Shown here: positions 39,801 through 49,174 of the stretch, piece after piece | How the letters are laid out: every line of letters begins with the position of its first letter | How positions within the stretch are numbered: position 1 is the first letter of the stretch | Source of the DNA: Xiphydria camelus | Lineage: Eukaryota > Arthropoda > Insecta > Hymenoptera > Xiphydriidae | DNA length: 64,000 nucleotides | Assembly (NCBI GenBank): GCA_963678675.1 | Contig: OY783199.1 | Span: 16,512,348 to 16,576,347 of the forward strand | Reading direction: 5' to 3' | The notes under the pieces: generated by a model | The model's database searches: none | What the model saw: only the letters and a program-made list of their open reading frames with translations | Told to the model about the DNA's origin: nothing | Position numbers and translations under genes: made by a program

Positions 39801-39907
39801 GAATTGTAGTGGCGAGCCGAATCATCTTCCACCGCCGATTCCTGCGGGAGGGCGATGCCGAGTTCACCGGTGCACGCAAACGCGAGAAGAATCAGCGTTC
39901 GAATCAT
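30890..39907 (-). CDS. M14 metallocarboxypeptidase, N/E subfamily (CPM/CPE-like)
   Basis: This is a secreted zinc exopeptidase that should remove C-terminal Arg/Lys from peptides. Nine coding exons on the minus strand give 522 residues: 39661-39907, 39003-39136, 37859-37995, 37573-37760, 34804-35099, 34494-34670, 34319-34411, 32957-33058 and 30890-31084. Residues 1-20 form a signal peptide ([19 protein letters not shown]). Zinc ligands are H112 and E115 (NIHGNEAVG) and H219 (SLHGGA). Substrate-site residues lie in DLNRNFP at 180-186, and the catalytic Glu is E313 in [12 protein letters not shown] transthyretin-like domain follows ([19 protein letters not shown] to [11 protein letters not shown]). 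After it come a Pro/Ser-rich 34-residue exon and a 64-residue tail with no hydrophobic anchor, so it is probably soluble. The ATG sits 1 nt after a splice acceptor (ttcgcag), so a 5' untranslated exon must lie upstream. Large introns carry mobile elements. Confidence 0.93.
32957..33058 (-). other. Pro/Ser-rich 34-codon cassette exon of the carboxypeptidase
   Basis: The frame is bounded by ctcag on the 5' side and gtaagt on the 3' side of the minus strand. It is exactly 102 nt and phase 0/0, so it can be included or skipped without changing the frame. It encodes [20 protein letters not shown] followed by 14 more residues rich in Ser, Pro and Asn. I infer an alternatively spliced O-glycosylatable linker. 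Confidence 0.7.
35481..36539. mobile_element. 1.06-kb non-autonomous element with CTCTGGCGGAAAAAAG ends
   Basis: The left end CTCTGGCGGAAAAAAG and right end CTTTTTTCCGCCAGGG form a 16-bp terminal inverted repeat with one mismatch. The interior has recurring blocks such as TTGTAGT, ACTACAAC and their complements. It also holds two palindromic units (35877-35975 and 36047-36185), each with CTAATATTTTATT and AATAAAATATTAGAGTTA. It lies in the intron between carboxypeptidase exons 4 and 5. No protein is encoded. Confidence 0.75.
36540..37572. other. remainder of carboxypeptidase intron 4
   Basis: About 1 kb of CG-rich intronic sequence. The complementary 94- and 106-codon open frames at 36966-37296 overlap on opposite strands, which is typical of composition-driven frames. 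I see no exon with credible splice sites here. Confidence 0.35.
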
Positions 39908-40393
39908 TCTGCGAACAGGAAAAAAAATTGAATGAGTTACGGAGAAGGAATTCTGCCTGTGAATGAGTCGTACTTAATCTTAGGATACGTAACAAGTATT
40001 TTGCAGATATCATATTATGAGTCTAAACTTACACGCTGGGAAAGAAACTTGATAGATAATGGGATAATGGTGATTGAATTTTGTTTCTTGTTTAGCTTGA
40101 TATGTTAAACGACGATAATAATACACTCTTTTCGTATCACACTTATTTTATAGTTGTTACATTATTGACACAAATGCTATTTCGATCCAATCACTAAGCT
40201 GTACAAAGAATCTCTACTTTGTACATCTGCGTGGCAAATTATTCGCGACATTCGTTAACCTATCAGTGATAAATGCCGTAACTTTCCACCCTATTTCACA
40301 TTCTGAAACACGTGTCATGCATCGGAACATGCACGATTCGAAAAAGTACATCGTCGCGACGCTATTTTCTCTCACGATAGCACGCTTTACCAT
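39908..40393. other. upstream of carboxypeptidase coding start; includes small MITE relic 40014-40108
   Basis: A minus-strand polypyrimidine tract and acceptor lie directly next to the ATG-bearing exon. At 40014-40108 a 95-bp imperfect hairpin (CTAAACTTACACGC, GAAAGAAACTTGA and complements GTTTC, GTTTAG) is a short relative of the element at 9743-9979. Confidence 0.5.
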
Positions 40394-40669
40394 CCCTATT
40401 GAAAAAGTATGATAGACTCTCATAGAAAACTTGTAAAATCCGCATAGAATTCCCATGGAAATTCCATGTGCTTCAGACACAGCAATTCCAGATACCCTCT
40501 CATAAAAATCTGAGAGAGATGAATGGGAATGCATGGGATTCATAAGAATCCAACGCATTCGTCCTTCTCAAGCTTTTCTAATGGATATCTAGAATTTCTG
40601 TGTCTGAAGCACATCAGATTCCTCCATCAGAAATTATCTATGAGAATCTATGGGATCTTTTCAACAGGG
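40394..40669. mobile_element. 276-bp MITE, YATTGAAAA-terminal family (copy 2)
   Basis: It starts CCCTATTGAAAAAGTAT and ends TCTTTTCAACAGGG. Subterminal inverted blocks include TCATAGA against TCTATGA and AATTCCATGTGCTTCAGACA against a complement of the same word. Shares ends with 2782-3206 and 48445-48522. Confidence 0.75.
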
Positions 40670-40925
40670 ATCGTTACGCGCGCCTACCCGAGTCGAAGAT
40701 TTTGACCTGTTCCATTCTGAATAGACCTGTTTTAAGGTCTGTTTAGACCTGGGTAAACCTGGTGGAGTCTTAGAATACCTGTAAAGGGATTTTCCTCTAA
40801 AACACACACACACGCCTGAGTTGTCCTGATATGTAAATATGACCTTCACTGTCCTTAATAAGTCGGATATATTCTTTCGCGCTAGTCGATGTCCTAACAT
40901 GTGCTGTTTAGCTCTTTTTCGTATT

Positions 40926-41919
40926 AGGGTCATTCCATACCAAATCGGACACTTTGGAGTAACATTTCGGATTTTGCTCAAATGTGGATATATTGTAGTC
41001 TGTCGATGTTTAAGCGTACCTCGAAGGATTTTTCCAAATTTTGAAAATTGTTAATTTTACAGCCACTTGAAAAATAATGCTGCTTTTTATTCATTAAATT
41101 ATAAGTGTCAAACCGGTTGTCGGCTGAGAATGATCTTTTGGGTACTAAAAGTGAAAGAGTTGAAAAATCAGAGAAAAATTGCGTCGATGAAAAAAAAAAT
41201 TTATTTAGTAATTTTACTTGCACTTGATTTAAACAAATGTCGTATTTTCATAGCTGGCCACTTTTTAAAAATCTGAAAAAAAGCAAGCATATACTTCGGT
41301 ATCCTCTCTTTCATGACAAACAAACAAAAATACCGACACTCTTTAAAATTGACGACATAAAAATTAATTGAAGCCTCGCCACGTCGGCCCCGCCGCCAGC
41401 GTGTCGGTCGGTTCGACTGGCTTAGCAACACGCTAGCGGCGGGGCTGACGTGGCGAGGCCGACGCGGCGTCAACTTCAATTAATTTTCATGTCGTCAATT
41501 TTAAAGTGTCAGTATTTTGTTTGTTTGTCATGAAAGAGAGGATATCGAAGTATATGCTTGCTTTTTTTCAGATTTTTAAAAAGTGGCCAGCTATGAAAAT
41601 ACATTTGTTTAAATCAAGTGCAAATAAAATTACTAAATAAATTTTTTTTTTCATCGACGCAATTTTTCTCTGATTTTTCAACTCTTTCACTTTTAGTACC
41701 CAAAAGATCATTCTCAGCCGACAACCGGTTTGACAGTTATAATTTAATGAATAAAAAGCAGCATTATTTTTCAAGTAGCTGTAAAATCAACAATTTTCCA
41801 AATTTTGAAAAATCCTTCGAGGTACGCTTAAACATCGATAAAGACTACAATATATCCAAATTTGAGCAAAATCCGAAATGTTACTCCAAAAAGTGTCCGA
41901 TTTGGTATGGAATGACCCT
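40926..41919. mobile_element. 994-bp near-perfect palindrome (foldback element)
   Basis: The left arm starts AGGGTCATTCCATACCAAAT. The right arm ends with the exact complement, ATTTGGTATGGAATGACCCT. The two arms, about 485 bp each, mirror each other almost base for base, so the same 68-69 codon frame appears on + at 41067-41276 and on - at 41568-41774. The centre is a GC-rich hairpin (GCCTCGCCACGTCGGCCCCG against CGGGGCTGACGTGGCGAGGC) around a short loop near 41405-41435. No recognisable protein is encoded. Confidence 0.85.
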
Positions 41920-42206
41920 AAACTTAAAATTCATAGATAATCAATTAAACATTCTGAATGGAAAATTATTTATAGGTAGCCTTGAATTGAAAGGAAAGGG
42001 GGGGGGGCAATGTATTAGCAATTTTATTAATTCCTCTCTCTATAATGCCAGGCGAGCATACCGTATGTCCGTCTCTGTACTGGCCAGTTTGAAAGTTACC
42101 TTCGGATAGGCTTGGTCGGTAATCGAGACATTTATACCATAATTATAATTATTTTCGTAATTTCCATTAATCACAAATTCACAATTTCGAGGTTAGACGC
42201 TTCGAT

Positions 42207-42527
42207 CAGTCCTGGCCGACCGGCCGCACACACAAAATTAAGGTACCTATGCACGTTCAGTCGGCCGGCCGCTTTCCGCTACGCACACAAATTTGAATGA
42301 GAAGTCGCTACCTGCCGGGGGCCTGTTGATCAATAAAATTAAACGCGTGTGGAAGTTCACTGACAGGGATTCGTCCGGCGACGGACTGACTGAACAATTT
42401 CAGTCCGGAGTAAAATTTTTCCGTAGCGACTTCTCATTCAAATTTGTGTGCGTAGCGGAAAGCGGCCGGCCGACTGAACGTGCATAGGTACCTTAACTTT
42501 GTGTGTGCGGCCGGTCGGCCAGGACTG
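42207..42527. mobile_element. 321-bp hairpin element with 105-bp GC-rich arms
   Basis: Arms 42207-42311 and 42423-42527 are inverted copies. The left starts CAGTCCTGGCCGACCGGCCG and the right ends CGGCCGGTCGGCCAGGACTG. The inner edge is GAAGTCGCTAC against GTAGCGACTTC. A further partial arm-like stretch (GGCCGGCCGGCCGACTGAAC) follows at about 42551-42570. Confidence 0.8.
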
Positions 42528-42643
42528 ACGGTCGACTCACAGTCGGCCACGGCCGGCCGGCCGACTGAACGTGTATGGGGACCTTTAGACCTGGTTAGTA
42601 CCTGCGATAGGATAATAACGGCTTTTTCCCAGGTCTACTGTGA

Positions 42644-42880
42644 TGCCGGGTTTATACGCTTGCCAAACCTCGATAGGCCATCACAAATTCAAACGTGTGA
42701 ATAGCACGTTTGGCTTTGCTTGTGTCGGCTTGCTAGCACTTGTCGCCGATCCGACCGAGTGTCAGTTTTTGGCACAAATCAAAGAAAGTTTACGGTAAGC
42801 GCGCTTGCGAAGCGTTTACACGTTTGTGCGTTTGTGAAGGCTTGGAGTTTGTGGCAGGTGCCAAGCGTGTAAACCCGGCA
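42644..42880. mobile_element. 237-bp MITE with TGCCGGGTTTA ends
   Basis: The terminal inverted repeats are TGCCGGGTTTATACGCTTG (left) and CAAGCGTGTAAACCCGGCA (right), 19 bp with one mismatch. The interior is non-coding. Confidence 0.7.
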
Positions 42881-43051
42881 CGAAAAGTCCGTGTTAGACC
42901 TGTCTGCATCTGATATTCACCGTAAACTAAGCTATGAAAGGACAAGCAAGGTTTACTTTCTACATTTCCCTAAGACCTGGTTCATTTATTTTAGACCTGC
43001 AAACGTTCATTCTTAGCAGGGCTTACCAGATCAAAATATTCGACCCGGGTA

Positions 43052-44043
43052 CTTTAAGGCCAAAGCACATCTAGGCGAAGCGAAGCGACGCGCCGCGAAG
43101 CGAAGCTACCTTTTATATTTCCATTGATTCTTATGAGGTAACGCACACTTGAGCGAAGCGAAGCGCCGCGACCTAGGATAAGCACACTTGTGCGACTGGA
43201 AGCGCAGCGAAGCGACGCGCCGCGAAGCGAAGCTACCTTTTATATTTCCATTGATTCTTACGAGGTAACGCACACTTGAGCGAAGCGAAGCGCCCGCGCC
43301 GCGAAGCGAAGCGCCCGCGCCGCGAAGCGAAGCGCGGCGAAGCGAAGCGCGGCGAAGCGAAGCGCGGCGAAGCGAAGCGCGGCGAAGCGATGCGCGGCGA
43401 ACCGAAGCGCCGCGAAGCGAAGCGCCGCGAGAAATGTTTATCGTGGACGGAATGTAATTCGTTAACGGATGTAAAGTTTCGTCGATCACTTCCGTTAACG
43501 ATTCGAAAATCCTTTCCAAGATAGATCTCGTCAACGAAATGAATTTTCTCACACGAAATAGTATCTTATATCATAAGGCGGAAATTCGAGATTTTTTCAG
43601 ACTGTGTTTAATTAGATAGTAACACGAGGCATGGTTTGGGGAGGAGGCTACGACCTATATAAACACAGTCTTAAAAATCCGAGGATTTCCGCCGAATGAC
43701 ATATACTATTTTTCCTCACGAATGCCCATTTCTCAAAACAAAACATGTACACGGCTCATTTCACGTTGCGTTCATCAGTTTGAAAAAGGCGAAAATGAAT
43801 GAAAAGGGCGAAAAAGGCGAAAATGACTGACATTTCACGGCGCTTCCCTTCTCTCCCTTCTCTACTCGGGTATCCATATATGGATATTTTCAGGTATAGC
43901 TGTTTATACCTGGTAGAGAAGGGGATAGAATTCGCCGCGCTTCTCTTCGCCGCGCTTCGCTTCGCTTCGCCCAAGTGTGCGTTGCACAGCCGCGCTTCGC
44001 GGCGCGTCGCTTCGCTTCACCTAGATGTGCTTTGACCTTTAGG
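43052..44043. mobile_element. foldback-like element with GCGAA-repeat arms
   Basis: The outer ends are inverted copies: CAAAGCACATCTAGGCGAAG at the left, and CTTCACCTAGATGTGCTTTG at the right. Inside each end the arm is built from short GCGAA/GCGGCGAAGCGAA-type repeats (left about 43073-43435, right about 43936-44022 as complement). A 127-bp direct duplication (43085 and 43212 starts) lies within the left arm. Long terminal inverted repeats made of short tandem repeats are the hallmark of Drosophila FB (Foldback) elements. The similarity is architectural only. Confidence 0.7.
43562..43705. mobile_element. small nested hairpin inside the foldback element
   Basis: GGCGGAAATTCGAGATTTTT followed by CAGACTGTGTTTA is mirrored by TAAACACAGTCTTAAAAATC followed by GGATTTCCGCC. 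It may be the element core or a nested MITE. Confidence 0.55.
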
Positions 44044-44721
44044 TGCATCGGTCGCGAACGCTCCCGGACTTTTACCGTTTCACAGAAAGGCGCGAAGCGG
44101 TCGACTTTCTTTCGAGATTCAGCGAAGGCATATGCGCGGGGAACTAATTTTCGAGAAAAATTCCGCCGATTCCGGCTTTCACTGTGCTCGACGCGACCTC
44201 GTGGATGACGTCGGTCGACGAAGATGCCACGAGGAAAGCTTTTTCGGCTCGGTGGGCTTGGTACAGTGACGGAATACTAATTTCCTTCGAGATCACTTAT
44301 TCGAGGAAGTCAAGCCTTCGTCATACTTTCAAATGGAATTGCTAACTTTGTTCCATGTCATGCTATGGCGAATATTCAGAGGAAATTAACGATCTGTGAC
44401 TGATAGCGTCATATATGCATAAATTACGCGAACGTAAAACAGGGAACAGTGTAACGGTGAAATATGAATGCTCGGGTTAGCACTCGAATACTTGGATAGA
44501 TAATGGTTATCAATTTTACCTCCCCCACTCTATTTTTACATATTTTTTATGAAATATCCACTTTACGCGTTATCCAAAAAGAAAAACTCTTCAGATAAAT
44601 CGTGCAGCTCAACCCCTTCGAATGCTATTAAATCTATTGCATATCGTACAATTTTTGGCTAACGTTCTATGCCGCGACGCTGTAACCTACATATCGGAGA
44701 GCTAGTTAAATAATTTCTATA
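44044..44721. other. intergenic, no gene seen
   Basis: AT-rich sequence between two mobile elements. No credible coding frame. Confidence 0.4.
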
Positions 44722-44940
44722 CCGAGAAAAAATTTTGCTTGATTAAAATAAACATGCTTTTGAATAGTCCGGAGTGCACATTTATTCGATTAGATTGAAT
44801 ATCAATGGGACGTATGTAAATATTATTGATTTAACTGAATATTATTTTGATCAAATCAGTATTCATTCGAATCGAGTGAATGTGCTCTTAGGATTATCCA
44901 AAAATACGATTATTTTGATAATCAAATTTTTTTCTCAGTG
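44722..44940. mobile_element. 219-bp MITE with CACTGAGAAAAAAATTT ends
   Basis: The right end is AAATTTTTTTCTCAGTG and the left end CCGAGAAAAAATTTTG, both bordered by TA. It is a near full-length homologue of 1663-1880 (219 and 218 bp) and the better-preserved copy. Confidence 0.8.
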
Positions 44941-45499
44941 TACATGTATGTACATTGGATATTAACTGTATCACCCGAAAGAAGAACGCAAAAAGTGAAC
45001 GTTCTTTTTTCGGTGATTCAAACACCAAAAAATATGCTTACGATAGTTCGACAACTGTTGAGAGAGTGAATACATTCATCGGGAATAAATGTAATCGTAT
45101 TACGTACGAGGAACGAAGCTCGAAAGGTTGACCTCAAAGCGACGCTAACAGTAAATTTATCGTGCCATTAATATGACGCACGCGCGCGCGAGTACGAATT
45201 TCTCCACGGGTCAACGGTGACGATTGACGTCGATATAAAATTTTCCTTATATTGTAGGGATATTAATGATTGCTTCAGACTTCTCACTGGCTATCCATGA
45301 AAACTCAATGAAAAATAAGCGATATTCAATGAAAAAGCAGTGATTATCGCTAAAACCGTCAGTAAGATTATTAATAAACCAGGAAATTGCTAAGTGTAAA
45401 ACCCTCGATTTTTACATTGCAAAAGAAATTATATTTTTAATATACTTTTCTATTTATATACATAAAGCTTTAAATTTTAATATATATATAAAGCTTTTT

Positions 45500-46225
45500 T
45501 GAGTGAAGAAGTTATTCTTCACTCAACGATTAAATTAAATACAAATTTTTTTTAAATTGCATAATATACCGTTGACGCGCCTTCGATTAGACAACCCATC
45601 GTACACATGTGTACGATGCATTGCCATACCGTTAGGCGCGTAGAAAAGAGAAAAAACCTGCAGTATATTTTTAAAATCATTACAAATCGAGCTCGACTAA
45701 CAGTAAGTACCTAATTTTTTCGTACTTATGTCATGCACGCAGTACGGAGAATGAACCAGCGACAATCGAACAACGTTGAATATTCAACGAACGAAGAACG
45801 CTCCGGCATGAATATTCTCATTAGATCGAAAGTCGCCGGCGATATAATCCGTACGCGAGTTGAAAAAATCAAGAGTGATAATCTCTCACGGAGCCTTCGT
45901 GCGGGCGATTATAATACACAGCACGCGCGCGCGCGGTCGTTCCTGCACCCGACCGACCCGCGTGTCTTCGAGAAGAAGACGCGCCGCTCTACTTTTTCAC
46001 GAGCACGCCCGCGCATTTCGCCTAATTTGATCTTCCCGAGTGGAGCGGAGAATTGTCTCCGGGTTTTCACTCTAATGCAGAGTATTTCGTAACTGGCGTA
46101 GAGCGAGCGCGCGAAATCTTCCCGCCGGAAGACCAGCGAAATCGTCCCCTGAGCGCGATACTGGTGATTCGTGCCGTCGATAAATTCCGAGCTTCCATTC
46201 AGTCAGGTGTTCAAAAATCGAGGGT
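45500..46225. other. intergenic; small hairpin near 45500
   Basis: A short perfect hairpin (GAGTGAAGAA, 4-base loop, TTCTTCACTC) lies at about 45500-45523. GTGTAAAACCCTCGATTTTT (45399-45418) and its complement AAAAATCGAGGGTTTTAC (46213-46230) form a spaced inverted pair that may bound an 830-bp element. The 119-codon frame at 45733-46092 has no recognisable domain. Confidence 0.35.
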
Positions 46226-46605
46226 TTTACGAGAAACACGCGCAACGATACCAACTGCTTGTTACGCATCATGCCGAGTTACAGAATCTGGGCATTTTGA
46301 TACACCGAGAGAAATAATTAGGTTAAAATGATAAAACGCATCCAGTTAAACACGTTTAGTTATTCTAACCAAAATACTGGTCAGTTGCACCAAATATCAA
46401 GTTATTCTAACAGTAAACGGCTCAATTATTGCAGCGTTGCAGCAGCGGAAAGGTATCATGAAATTATTTAACGGATCAAGGGACAAAACCTTAAAAATAA
46501 TGACTTTTTTTTTATTAACTTTGAAAAATAAAAATGACTTTCTAATAACTTGATTGAAAAAAATGACCAATCATTGAACAAATGATCAAATGAGAGCCCT
46601 GTAAA
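46226..46605. repeat. dispersed repeat, related to 17566-17830
   Basis: Shares ordered blocks with the Derlin-2 intron copy. Here a CACCGAGAGAAATAATTAGG end preceded by TA (46301-46302) interrupts or extends the repeat by about 110 bp. This suggests insertion of a CACYGAGA-type MITE whose other end is lost. Confidence 0.6.
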
Positions 46606-48409
46606 TTACCAACGATTCATACGCGAAAATTCATCTTTCGCGTCCCTCGTCACCTCTCAAGCGACCCCCATTCATCTCGCGACTCTCGCGTCCGGAGCGC
46701 GCGATCCCATTCGATCGCGCGTTACGTTAGGGAGAGTTCGCGCGTCCCGCTCCCCGTTCTTCCGCGTTGGACGTATATCACGCGAGCGGCGGACGCGGCG
46801 CGAGCACGACACGCTAACCCATTGTGTCGTGAAGTGGAGCACGAAGGATTGCCCGTTCCCGTGGTAAACAAAAAAAGGGAAAATCTCCGCGGTGGAATAA
46901 CGAAAAGTGGGATGGGGAAGAGGACGGAGTCCCATCGCCTTTCCGCATCCAGGTCGGCAGAGATTGCCCGGAATACGAGGCACCGTAATCGCGCGATTGT
47001 CACAGCGACGTGCCATTACGATGTTTTAAAACTAACTGTCACCGGTCGATGTATTAACGGTCACCGGACGATTTAGACGCGTCAATTGGCGCGCTTATTT
47101 TCTATCGCAGGCGAAACGATCCGCGACCGGAGAACGAAGGGCGATAGAGGGGCTTTGTTTACATGGAGAAATAAATATATATAGGTACTTAAATTGTAAG
47201 GAGATCGCGCATATCGCGGTAGATATTTCCTGGGGAGTGAATAATGGAGAGATATAAGCTATACTTGATTTCTCATTATTTCCGATAATCATTAGCCAGT
47301 TGCAATCTTTGCGGTATTCGGCAATACGTTTAATTACCCGAGCGTCGATAATTTACTCGCAGATCTTTTCCGCGTATCGCGTAATCGCCGCAATTCGCTT
47401 TAGAATCACTGCAGAGTTCTCTCTCCAGCTCTGAACATTCCGTTTCGATAATTTCCCACTCGAACGCATCACGCGACACTACGAAAGGGTAGAAAATTCT
47501 GTGTCACCTGGGTAATTAAACAGCCTCGTTGAGAACCGTCGACGGATAACGGCGCGCGAAAAGAAGACCACGATCTCCTCCTTAACACCTCCGGACGCGA
47601 GACCCTTGGGATGCGACGCGATGGACCACTCTCTTTTCTTTCCGCCGTGCCCTTCCTCTTCCCGCGTATCACTCTCCCCTTCCGTCACACTCGAGACACA
47701 CGCGTGCACATTCGGAGTCGCGGACGATTGCGCACCCGAAAAAATGACTGAAAAGAGGTTTGTAGCACAACGAGGATATCTGGATCGGTAGATCGATGAA
47801 CCGGACGGACGGAAGCGGACGGAAGAACGTACAAAAATCCACAATACTACCACCGCCACGCGCCGCGCGAGACTGCGAACTTCGGAAGAGAACCGACTGC
47901 TTGCACGCTGGTCGCGCGTCACCACCACTTCTTCTACTGCCACTATCAACCGCGGCGTCTGACGTTACCGTTACCACCACTACTAGCCACCGCGAACATG
48001 TATACTACCGCGTGAGCGATATAATACGAGGTGACGAGGAAGAGAGAAGGAGCTTACCCCGTTGAACCACTCGCTCGCTCGTTCGCTGAGCTATCGTATT
48101 ATATTGGGGACGGTGTCCTACTGCCACTGGCCGCTAGCAGAGATTGCGGTCTCTTGGTTGAGACGCGGCATGCGGATGAAAGCGGGAACGATCGCGCGGA
48201 AGCGGAAAGGAGGAAGCTGGGAAGTAAGTGTGTCACAACGAGGCTCGCGTGGTGGTACGTGCATTATTACACAGACGGGGGTACGCGCGCCCGGCGTTTT
48301 ATTCGATGAATACGCACGCACGTGTGCATGTAGGCGTTCCTAAAATGTTTTTGTAAACGCCGTTCTATTTCTAATTACTAATAGAACCTCATAAGATTTT
48401 ATTTGTTTT
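46606..48409. other. CpG-rich region, possible distant promoter/5' exon
   Basis: The stretch from about 46620 to 48350 is strongly CG-dinucleotide-rich compared with its surroundings, as at insect promoters. On the minus strand, CAG then gtgaca at 47508/47507 is a plausible donor, so a 5' untranslated exon of the carboxypeptidase, which needs one, could end at 47508. This would place a 7.6-kb mobile-element-filled intron in front of its coding start. The 156- and 114-codon minus frames here are composition-driven and not called. Confidence 0.3.
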
Positions 48410-48444
48410 TGAAAGAAGGTATATGGAATTGCGGTATCAAAAGC

Positions 48445-48522
48445 ACATCAAATTCCAATGAGAATTCTATAGGGATTTGACAAGTTTTCTATAAGAATCT
48501 ATGGTACTTTTTCAATAGGGGT
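48445..48522. mobile_element. half copy of the YATTGAAAA-terminal MITE family
   Basis: Contains AAGCACATCAAATTCC, then CAAGTTTTCTATAAGAATCT, ending TTTTTCAATAGGGG. It matches the ends of 40394-40669 and 2782-3206. The opposite terminus is missing. Confidence 0.6.
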
Positions 48523-49174
48523 TACTCTTCCGAGATATTGAGATTGACACAATTTTGACGTGCATTGTTACCAGCCTCTGTAGCACCCCAATGAGGTCAT
48601 TGACCTCAGGAATTCGACTTTGAGAAATAATATAACTAAATAATCCTCCTTTGCAGGATGCAGTCGGATAAAAATGGCAGAAGGGAAAAACAAGAGGGAA
48701 ACGAGAAATTTTGAGGAAGTACATGGTATGCTAAAAAAAGAGAAAAAGAAAGATAGATGGAGAGGCGAATGCCTGGAAGAAGCCCCCTACAGATGGCCTC
48801 TTTGGCTTACTGAGGGAAACCATTACCGACCGTGCAATACTATTATTTAATTAATATTATCACTATTCATAGCAAATATTACAATAAAAATAATTTATTC
48901 GAACAACAATTCACTCGTATATTGATTATTGCTGTCATCAGGGCGTTACACCGTCAACTGGTAACGCTTATCATGCGTAGAGAAGTACAATTTTCATCTC
49001 CTTTGTGCAGCTCGAAATCCTCAAATAGGTATCAGTGTGCCAGACTAGTGTTATCCGCGATGAAATCTCCGTCCCACGCATCGTAACTCCATACGTAACA
49101 ACACATACATATCACATGTACATTTATTGACAAATCTACACTATGTACAATTCGACGGGCACCTAAATAAATCG
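48523..49174. other. intergenic downstream of ATP23
   Basis: AT-rich. TTTATT at 49123-49128 (AATAAA on the minus strand), 47 bp past the ATP23 stop codon, is its likely poly(A) signal. No gene is seen. Confidence 0.55.

Noticed and set aside
41618..42109. 163-codon frame on the + strand
   Set aside because: It lies across the right arm of the 1-kb palindrome and has mirror-image fragments on the other strand. No domain is visible.
43106..43552. 148-codon Arg/Ser/Ala/Leu-rich frame on the minus strand (and its 82-codon + strand counterpart)
   Set aside because: It is a translation of the GCGAA tandem repeats of the foldback element. A period that is open in several frames is not evidence of coding.
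47479..47949. 156-codon minus-strand frame
   Set aside because: CpG-rich composition and overlap with several other frames of similar length. It is more likely a 5' untranslated exon or promoter.
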